A DNA stretch of 32,992 nt, from assembly GCA_029762575.1 (NCBI GenBank), contig JARVGL010000001.1, positions 23,255 to 56,246 on the forward strand, written 5' to 3'. Below are positions 27,065-32,992 of the stretch, in pieces. Each line of letters opens with the position of its first letter. The first letter of the stretch is position 1. Origin of the DNA: Thermoplasmatota archaeon. Its GTDB lineage: Archaea > Thermoplasmatota > E2 > DHVEG-1. Both the position numbers and the translations under genes were made by a program. The notes under the pieces are model-generated. The model saw nothing but the letters and a program-made list of their open reading frames with translations. It did no database searches and was not told the DNA's origin.

Positions 27065-27874
27065 TTATAGTTTTTGTAATTTTTTTCCTAGATATTCAGG
27101 TAGATATGCAAGTGTTTGCAAAGCCTCGATTTCCATAAAATGGAGGTTGCCTGGTAACACTAACGTATGTAATGGGGGTCCAAAGTCTTTATTCGAAAGG
27201 GCCTTGATCGTATCAGCAAATACCCTTGGGATTTCTGAACCGGCTTGGCAGACAACACACATGAGATCATCATTTGAAATGATATTTTCTTGCCGTAGTT
27301 GTTCCATCTCTAAAAGTACTTGTAAACCTTCTGTTGCAGTCATGAAACGGTCTTTATCTGATTGGATGTCTAGGAGGATCAACGTATGTAAACCTTGTTT
27401 TTTATTATCCTTGATAACATCATAGGGGCTTGTGGGAAAGAATCGATCTTCCGGGAGTACAAGTGTTGTTGTCCTCCCAAACTTATATTGTTGCAACCCC
27501 AATAACCCTGGTGCAGAGGTCACAATACTTGTTCCATGGATGACTTTTGTCAGGATGCCCTCCTTTATCGCTCGAAGACGAAGGTCGACATGAGTTGTCG
27601 CTGTCATAGCGTCTCCTCCGGTTAGGAAACAAACATGGCATGTCTTTGCTTTAGTGATGATTTTAGATCCTTCCTCCGTTTCCTCTCTAGAGAGGACCTT
27701 TATAGGTTTTTCAATGATTTCTCCTAGTTTATCTATCGTTGTCCCCATCATGGTTGATGTATAGAACTCTGAAAAGATATGATCACAGGACCGTAATGTG
27801 TTGAATGCTTTAAGGCTCATATCCTGCTCATCGTAGAGACCTAATCCAACAAAAGTGAGTCTTCCTTGCTTCAT
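27065..27874 (-). CDS. dph5: Diphthine synthase (diphthamide biosynthesis methyltransferase)
   Basis: Dph5 uses S-adenosylmethionine to methylate the modified histidine of EF-2 on the way to diphthamide. From the ATG at 27874 (M-K-Q-G-R-L-T-F-V-G-L-G-L-Y-D-E) it has 269 residues, the family length. Motifs of the tetrapyrrole-methylase-like fold are F-V-G-L-G-L-Y near the start, F-L-T-G-G-D-A-M-T-A-T-T-H (the SAM-site G-G-D) and H-G-T-S-I-V-T-S-A. The frame stays open 72 codons further upstream, but that part is hydrophobic, unlike the family, and overlaps the promoter area of the divergent protease gene. No clear ribosome binding site precedes this ATG. Its target EF-2 (H599) is encoded at 12369-14567. 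Confidence 0.94.
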   Translation of the reverse strand: MKQGRLTFVGLGLYDEQDMSLKAFNTLRSCDHIFSEFYTSTMMGTTIDKLGEIIEKPIKVLSREETEEGSKIITKAKTCHVCFLTGGDAMTATTHVDLRLRAIKEGILTKVIHGTSIVTSAPGLLGLQQYKFGRTTTLVLPEDRFFPTSPYDVIKDNKKQGLHTLILLDIQSDKDRFMTATEGLQVLLEMEQLRQENIISNDDLMCVVCQAGSEIPRVFADTIKALSNKDFGPPLHTLVLPGNLHFMEIEALQTLAYLPEYLGKKLQKL

Positions 27875-28031
27875 AAAAATCAACAATGCATACGCAAAGA
27901 AGGTATGTTGATAAAGGTTTGGCAATGCTATAGATTCTTTTTCGTATTCTACCCAAAATCTTTTATAAGAAATGTCACTATAATAAAATAAGGGATAAAC
28001 ACTAATCATTTGATTAAAAAAGGTTATCATC

Positions 28032-29564
28032 ATGCGAACTCCTGATAAGAAAAAAAAGATATTCATCTGTAGTGTGATTCTTCTTTTCATTCTCTTACCT
28101 CTTTCATCATCTGGTGAGAGAAACCACGAATCCCAGGTTCTTACAGATTTCGATCCACTCGTTGATGTTCATATTACCTTTACGGTGAAAACAATCAGGA
28201 ACCTTGAGGTGCATGATGATTTGTTCGATTTTTCTCAAATAATCAGAAGATTGAATCCACCAAGCTTTTATCTTACTGTTTGGATCAATGATGAGGTCTT
28301 TGAAAGCCCAGCTTGGATTGATTCCCATGTTGTCTCTCCTGATCTATCGTTTACCTGTGATGTTCCCGATCATGAGGAATTCGTATCAATACGCGTTGGA
28401 CTCTTTGAAAAGAATAAATTTGGATCAGATCATCTTTGGGATATAACCTCTCGAAAAAAACCTTCCTTTGCCTATCTTAACTATAGCATCAAAACAGGGC
28501 ATTGGACGGGTGATGACTATCTTGGAGATCCAAGTGGTTATGGGCGATTAAATGGATATGATGATGGTAACTATAATAAAAGGATACGCGTCGCTGAGAT
28601 GTTTTTTGATATAAATCAAAATGATTATGATGGCGATGGGATACCATATTGGGTCGAGGTATATGAATATGGGACCGATCCTACTGTCGATAACAGAGGA
28701 GAAGACGAGGATGGCGATGGCATACCTATAGAATGGGAGTACCAATGGGGTTATGACCCATTTGTTTGGGATGATCATGAGAATCTTGATATGGATAATG
28801 ATGGCCTGTCAAATACAGAGGAATATCGTACCTCTCAATGGGGATCAGATCCCTATCGGAAAGATATCTATCTTGAACTTGATCAAATGGAACTTGGACC
28901 TAATGGTGAAGGAGCTTCTGTACCTGAGAACTCAAAAGAACTGATTAAAAAACCATTTCATAGACGTAACATCGTATTTCATATTGATGATGGATGTATG
29001 GGTGGCGGTGAGTTCATTCCCTTTAAGCAGAGGGCGTCCTGGCAAGATTTACAACAGATCTATCGAGATCATTTTCTACACAATGATGTTAATAATTGGA
29101 GAAGAAGTGTCTTTCATTATGGACTTATAACGTATCAATCAAGTATCTTCCATGGGTTTGTTTGGACTTCGTATATCGATGAAGACCATCCCGTTCTTTT
29201 GGATAGTTTCCAAATATCGACAAAAGAACATGAAGAGATCCCCTTTGAATATCCGTTATTACGGATAATAGGAAGAAAGAGCATAAATAAGCAATATAGT
29301 AGGGAGATCATCTATGCTTCAGCCATCATGCACGAAACAGGGCATGTACTTGGCATCTTCCATAGTAACACTCCTGGATGCGATAATAAGACAGGGAAAT
29401 TCCCGTGGCAGAGGGATTGGTGGGTATGGAGGAATTATCGGAGCTGTATGAACTATGGATACATGTATACGTTTGTGGATTATTCTGATGGGACAAACGG
29501 AAACAATGATTTTGATGACTGGGGTCGAATTGACTTAACCTTATTTACAAAACCACGTTATTGA
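28032..29564 (+). CDS. Secreted zinc metalloprotease with calcium-binding repeats
   Basis: A 510-residue exported protein. A signal peptide (basic M-R-T-P-D-K-K-K-K, hydrophobic to about residue 26) is followed by a beta-rich region (about 45-150), then Asp-rich loops of thrombospondin type 3 kind (about 198-265: D-Y-D-G-D-G-I-P-Y-W, D-E-D-G-D-G-I-P, D-M-D-N-D-G-L-S) that should bind Ca2+. The C-terminal catalytic part has the metzincin motif H-E-T-G-H-V-L-G-I-F-H (H434, E435, H438, H444) and a Met-turn C-M-N-Y-G (M473). Only GGT lies before the ATG as ribosome binding site. It is divergent from dph5 and paralogous to the partial gene at 31921, with a strongly conserved block around residues 155-250. 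Confidence 0.93.
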   Translation: MRTPDKKKKIFICSVILLFILLPLSSSGERNHESQVLTDFDPLVDVHITFTVKTIRNLEVHDDLFDFSQIIRRLNPPSFYLTVWINDEVFESPAWIDSHVVSPDLSFTCDVPDHEEFVSIRVGLFEKNKFGSDHLWDITSRKKPSFAYLNYSIKTGHWTGDDYLGDPSGYGRLNGYDDGNYNKRIRVAEMFFDINQNDYDGDGIPYWVEVYEYGTDPTVDNRGEDEDGDGIPIEWEYQWGYDPFVWDDHENLDMDNDGLSNTEEYRTSQWGSDPYRKDIYLELDQMELGPNGEGASVPENSKELIKKPFHRRNIVFHIDDGCMGGGEFIPFKQRASWQDLQQIYRDHFLHNDVNNWRRSVFHYGLITYQSSIFHGFVWTSYIDEDHPVLLDSFQISTKEHEEIPFEYPLLRIIGRKSINKQYSREIIYASAIMHETGHVLGIFHSNTPGCDNKTGKFPWQRDWWVWRNYRSCMNYGYMYTFVDYSDGTNGNNDFDDWGRIDLTLFTKPRY

Positions 29565-29680
29565 TGTATATCAGATTCTCTCCAAATATATCAATAAACC
29601 AAATACAAGATAAGGCGAACTAATGGAAATCGTTTTTTTGTTTTTTCCTCTAGCCTTCTGATTAAGGTAGGAATACAAGT

Positions 29681-29690
29681 GCTTATAAAG
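29681..29690 (+). promoter_or_regulatory. TATA box of the cation exchanger gene
   Basis: GCTTATAAAG is centred about 30 bases before ATG 29715, and there is no ribosome binding site, so the transcript should start at or very near the start codon (leaderless). Confidence 0.6.
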
Positions 29691-29714
29691 AGTAAATTTG
29701 TTTAACGAATTTAT

Positions 29715-30692
29715 ATGCTTCCGATGGAGTTAGCAATCGTTGCATTTATCGCAGGGATTATCCTGCTTTATAAGGGTTCTGATGTCCTTGTTGATGGTAC
29801 GACTGGTGTTGCTGCTCATCTAGGTGTTTCATCGATGATCATCTCTGTTATCGTTGTTGCTTTTGGGACATCGGCCCCCGAATTTGCTATATCTGTTGGC
29901 GCATCGGTTCAGCAATATGCTGGTTTTGTTCCGGATGGCGCAGATATCTCAATAGGTAATATCATCGGTTCTTGTATCGCAAACCTTCTTTTAGTCATTG
30001 GTATCAGCGCGGTCATCAACCCAATTAAAATCCAAAAAGGTGTCATACGTAGAGAGTTACCCATTGTTACAATGGCAACAGGTGTTCTTTTACTCTTTGC
30101 TCTCATGCAGCTTTTCGATGAATTTCATAGAGTTGGCGGAATATTGTTTTCCTTTTTTTTCATTCTTTTTATCTGGTATTTTATCCGATGTGCCAAGAAA
30201 GAACGGGTCATAAATGAGAAGTTTAATAAAGATGAAACATCAAAGAACATTCTTTTTGTTATCTTTGGGATAGCAGGGGTCGTTCTTGGTGCATGGTTTT
30301 TGATCGAGTCGGCTATATCTCTTGCGTACTTTTTCAAGATACCAACCTTTGTGATCTCTTTATCACTTGTAGCTGTTGGGACCTCTCTACCAGAACTAGT
30401 TGTCTCAGCGATGGCCTCATTTAAAAATGAATCGGATATTGCTATTGGAAACGTTCTAGGATCCAATGTTTTTAATATTTTTTTAATACTAGGTATCTCT
30501 GCTTTATTCATACCTTTGAATGCTATTGGGTCTCTTGATCACCTGATACTTCTTCTTTTGATTACATTACTTATGGTCCCTGTGTTGCGGTCAAATCACA
30601 AGATATCAAGAGTGGAAGGATTCGTTCTTCTTATCATCTATGCCCTCTATATGTGGTATACATTTGGAGGGGATAAGATCCTAGGTTTTTGA
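29715..30692 (+). CDS. Sodium/calcium exchanger family (CaCA) membrane protein
   Basis: A 325-residue integral membrane antiporter with about ten helices. The two inverted alpha repeats that form the ion path are clear: G-T-S-A-P-E-F-A-I-S with S-I-G-N-I-I-G-S in the first half, and G-T-S-L-P-E-L-V-V-S with A-I-G-N-V-L-G-S-N in the second, separated by a charged loop (about 158-175). This arrangement matches prokaryotic CaxA/YrbG-type exchangers, which move Ca2+ out in exchange for Na+ or H+; the exact ions are not readable. ATG 29715 fits the leaderless promoter; a second ATG (29724) is possible. Its place between two Ca2+-binding proteases may reflect a calcium link, but this is inference. 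Confidence 0.93.
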   Translation: MLPMELAIVAFIAGIILLYKGSDVLVDGTTGVAAHLGVSSMIISVIVVAFGTSAPEFAISVGASVQQYAGFVPDGADISIGNIIGSCIANLLLVIGISAVINPIKIQKGVIRRELPIVTMATGVLLLFALMQLFDEFHRVGGILFSFFFILFIWYFIRCAKKERVINEKFNKDETSKNILFVIFGIAGVVLGAWFLIESAISLAYFFKIPTFVISLSLVAVGTSLPELVVSAMASFKNESDIAIGNVLGSNVFNIFLILGISALFIPLNAIGSLDHLILLLLITLLMVPVLRSNHKISRVEGFVLLIIYALYMWYTFGGDKILGF

Positions 30693-30703
30693 TGAAATCA
30701 AAT

Positions 30704-30711
30704 GATATTTA
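30704..30711 (+). promoter_or_regulatory. TATA-like element of the presenilin-like protease gene
   Basis: GATATTTA lies about 25-30 bases before ATG 30734, with no ribosome binding site between them. It suggests a separate, leaderless transcript although the exchanger gene ends only 41 bases upstream. Confidence 0.45.
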
Positions 30712-30733
30712 ACCTTGATTCCTTTTACATGGT

Positions 30734-31672
30734 ATGATGCCGAAGAAGAAAAAATCGATGCAGGATGTCTATGCAGTCCTTCTCATGGGGTTATTCTTCA
30801 TCATCGTTCATGGACTCGCATTATTGATATTGCAACCATTTGAGACAGCGGGCATCGAACCTGCATTTGAAAACCCTAACGACCCAACAAATATCATATA
30901 TATCTTTGCTATCATGCTTGTTTTCACTCTTGTTATCTTACTGATCGCAAAATATTGGAAGAAACAAGTGATACAGTTCATCATCCTTGGAGCAATAGGA
31001 TACACCGCGTTTTATGCGTTCTTCCTTCCTTCGTTCATTCTCATACTGCCTGCTATTTCAGGTCTGTTGACGATACTCTTGAGTCTTCTTGCAGCTATAG
31101 CTCTTGTGGTCACGCTTTATAAATATCCTGAATGGTATGTGATCGATAGCTGTGGTATCATCATTGGTACAAGTGCCATCATCATCTTTGGTATCTCACT
31201 TAGTGTCCTATTAGTATTACTTCTTCTAATTGGTCTTTCAGTCTATGATGCAATCTCGGTCTATAAGACGAAGCATATGATCGATCTCGCTGATACAGTG
31301 ATGGATCTGAAACTCCCTGTTCTGCTTGTTGTACCTAAGATAAAACATTACTCGTTGATCAAGGAGACAAAACGATTGAAGGAAACGTTAAAGGACGGCC
31401 AAGAGCGTGAGGCGTTCTTCATGGGATTAGGCGATATCGTCATGCCAGGCATCCTTGTCGTTGCAGTCTACTATAATGGTGAGATGGGTCTACCTATCGC
31501 GATTGGAACGATGATTGGTACATTGGTTGGTTTTTTGTTTCTGATGAGATTTGTTCTCAAGGGAAAACCCCAAGCAGGTCTCCCGTTTCTCTGCGGCGGA
31601 GCAATCCTTGGATACATCCTTTTTAGCCTTATTTATCTAGGATATCTACCTGGTTTATACGTCGGTATTTAG
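30734..31672 (+). CDS. Presenilin-like intramembrane aspartyl protease
   Basis: A 312-residue membrane protein with about nine helices, of the archaeal presenilin homologue group (family A22). The first catalytic aspartate is D172 in S-V-Y-D-A-I-S-V-Y-K-T, the second D234 in G-L-G-D-I-V-M-P-G, and the C-terminal P-A-L-type motif appears as A-G-L-P-F-L. The order and spacing, with a polar loop of about 45 residues between the two catalytic helices, match active members. These enzymes cut transmembrane segments, for example leftover signal peptides; with many exported proteins encoded nearby such a role is possible. Starts at the first of two adjacent ATGs (30734 or 30737). Confidence 0.93.
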   Translation: MMPKKKKSMQDVYAVLLMGLFFIIVHGLALLILQPFETAGIEPAFENPNDPTNIIYIFAIMLVFTLVILLIAKYWKKQVIQFIILGAIGYTAFYAFFLPSFILILPAISGLLTILLSLLAAIALVVTLYKYPEWYVIDSCGIIIGTSAIIIFGISLSVLLVLLLLIGLSVYDAISVYKTKHMIDLADTVMDLKLPVLLVVPKIKHYSLIKETKRLKETLKDGQEREAFFMGLGDIVMPGILVVAVYYNGEMGLPIAIGTMIGTLVGFLFLMRFVLKGKPQAGLPFLCGGAILGYILFSLIYLGYLPGLYVGI

Positions 31673-31906
31673 CATACCCTCCCCAAGGTGATTAATAAAT
31701 AATAGAGATACAGGTAGAACTAGGTTTTCTCACAAATAGATTATAAGATACTGTTTATCATTTTTGAAGATGATGTGTAAATGTATAAAACCTGACGTAT
31801 GAAAAAATCATTTCTCCGCTTTTACATCTGATATTGTGACAATGTATCAAACATTAATGTTTTATATGATATAATGCGTTTATACTTAATAGAGAGAATA
31901 ATAAAG

Positions 31907-31912
31907 GGGACT
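31907..31912 (+). promoter_or_regulatory. Ribosome binding site deciding the start of the second metalloprotease
   Basis: A GGGGA stretch lies about 9-12 bases before ATG 31921. A TATA-like TTTATACTTA stands near 31878-31887. Confidence 0.4.
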
Positions 31913-31920
31913 AAAAAGAT

Positions 31921-32992
31921 ATGAAGAATAGATTGATAGGTGTTGGTATCTGTTTTATAATACTTATATCAGCTGTTGGGATAGTTGCTCATCCTATGGA
32001 TGGTCCAATTACTGAAGATTTTGAGGAACTTGAAGATATTGAAGTCACCGTAAGTATCCTCACCATACGATCTTTGGAAAAAGCAGATAGGCACCTTGGT
32101 TTTGAAAAAATCATTGATGAGACTTCAGATCCTGATTTCTATGTGAAGATATGGGTCGATGATGAAGTATTTGTTAGTGACACTAGGTGGAACACCAAAT
32201 ATCTTTATGATGTTACCTGGTCTGCAAGTAAGCTAGTTTCTCCAAATGAAACAGAACTTCCAATTCGTATACAGTTATGGGATGCCGCAGATGAAATCAT
32301 CACCACTGATAGACTATGTGACATTACAGGAAAACAAGGTACTGATGAAGAAAGTAAAACAGCTGTTATCTATTATAATGTGAGAACTGGGCATTGGACA
32401 GGTGATGACTATCTTGGAGATCCAAGTGGGTACGGGCGATTGAATGGTTGTGATGATGGCAGCTATTACCGGCAAGAGCTTGATGCAGAGGTGTGGTTTG
32501 ATATCACCCAGACCGATCCTGATGGAGATGGGATTCCGTCTTGGATGGAAATACATGAGTATGGAACGGATCCTATGGTAGATGACACAGGTATTGATCC
32601 TGATGGTGATGGGCTCCCTATTGAATGGGAATGGAAATGGGGATATGATCCCTTTGTCTGGGATGACCATGAGAATCTTGACCTAGATGGAGATGGTTTG
32701 AGCAATTGGGAGGAATATTATATGAGGAACTGGTCTGCGGATCCATTTAGAATAGATCTCTTCATTGAAATGGATCAGATGATTGGTCCAAATGGAGAAC
32801 TGGGAATGTTTCCAGAAGGCTCCAAAGAGATATTATATACTGCATTTAACCGTCGTAATATCGTGTTCCATATCGATGATGGTGGCATGGGGGAAGAATC
32901 ACGGGCTCAGATCATCCCGTTTTCTGAGATTACGAATTGTTCCTGGAGGCAACGTGATGAGCTCGATAGGATTTATGAAACATATTTCCTTA
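31921..32992 (+). CDS. Secreted zinc metalloprotease paralogue, 3' end beyond the window
   Basis: The frame is open from ATG 31921 to the window edge (357 codons, no stop seen). A signal peptide (M-K-N-R-L-I-G-V-G-I-C, hydrophobic to about residue 24) is followed by a beta-rich region, then the same segment as in the 28032 gene: T-G-H-W-T-G-D-D-Y-L-G-D-P-S-G-Y-G-R-L-N-G, and three Ca2+-binding-type loops (D-P-D-G-D-G-I-P-S-W, D-P-D-G-D-G-L-P, D-L-D-G-D-G-L-S). N-R-R-N-I-V-F-H-I-D-D-G also matches. The catalytic zinc motif is expected beyond the edge, so activity cannot be confirmed. Clearly a duplicate of the 28032 gene. Confidence 0.9.
   Translation, partial: MKNRLIGVGICFIILISAVGIVAHPMDGPITEDFEELEDIEVTVSILTIRSLEKADRHLGFEKIIDETSDPDFYVKIWVDDEVFVSDTRWNTKYLYDVTWSASKLVSPNETELPIRIQLWDAADEIITTDRLCDITGKQGTDEESKTAVIYYNVRTGHWTGDDYLGDPSGYGRLNGCDDGSYYRQELDAEVWFDITQTDPDGDGIPSWMEIHEYGTDPMVDDTGIDPDGDGLPIEWEWKWGYDPFVWDDHENLDLDGDGLSNWEEYYMRNWSADPFRIDLFIEMDQMIGPNGELGMFPEGSKEILYTAFNRRNIVFHIDDGGMGEESRAQIIPFSEITNCSWRQRDELDRIYETYFL

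Noticed and set aside
27875-28090. 72-residue N-terminal extension of Dph5
   Set aside because: Hydrophobic and unlike the family, and it overlaps the divergent protease gene; the ATG at 27874 gives the normal length.
1-32992. tRNA genes, CRISPR arrays, insertion sequences, prophage
   Set aside because: No T-loop motif in a cloverleaf context, no regularly spaced repeats and no transposase- or integrase-like frame were seen on either strand; the only mobile element is the intein.

Overview
The window looks like a chromosomal piece of a low-GC euryarchaeon. Supporting evidence: the large subunit (DP2) of the archaea-only DNA polymerase D, a single MCM helicase, an archaeal-type SRP RNA, the S12-S7-EF-2 cluster, archaeal RNase J, diphthine synthase (Dph5), a HerA ATPase and a presenilin-like protease. 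Secreted peptidases with PKD or calcium-binding repeats, together with polymerase D, suggest a protein-degrading Thermoplasmatota-type lineage such as a sediment group. That placement is inference. I found no tRNA, CRISPR array, insertion sequence or prophage.

Layout. 1-154: tail of a membrane transporter. 323-3859: an orphan soluble histidine kinase with seven PAS domains. 3980-11837 (+): an information-processing block of polymerase D DP2 (with a 510-residue intein in its active site), a small membrane protein, the SRP RNA and MCM. 11875-15643 (-): a hypothetical gene, then EF-2, S7 and S12, read from one TATA promoter upstream of S12. 16148-17473 (+): RNase J, followed by about 0.8 kb without a convincing gene. 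18300-22538: small genes (DUF4177-like, a 40-codon candidate, a lipocalin-like lipoprotein), a secreted papain-like protease with a PKD domain, and a secreted fusion of a parallel beta-helix with a cyclophilin. 22539-23120: no long gene, but a structured RNA candidate with a possible pseudoknot and a 32-codon gene with a strong ribosome binding site. 23121-24961 (-): a transglutaminase-like lipoprotein and a carbohydrate-binding-like lipoprotein. 25119-27874 (-): HerA carrying an endonuclease III-type Fe-S tail, and dph5. 28032-32992 (+): two paralogous secreted zinc metalloproteases flanking a Ca2+/cation exchanger and a presenilin-like intramembrane protease; the second metalloprotease runs off the window.

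How the parts relate. One side holds replication, translation and RNA decay genes, including EF-2 and the enzyme (Dph5) that helps build its diphthamide. The other side is an envelope and secretome island: cysteine and zinc proteases, a possible extracytoplasmic proline isomerase, lipoproteins, calcium transport and membrane proteolysis. Two secreted-protein genes share an identical 14-base promoter core. The strongest candidates for something new are the HerA/endonuclease III chimera, the beta-helix/cyclophilin fusion, the intein with an atypical C-terminal junction, and the RNA element at 22595-22797.
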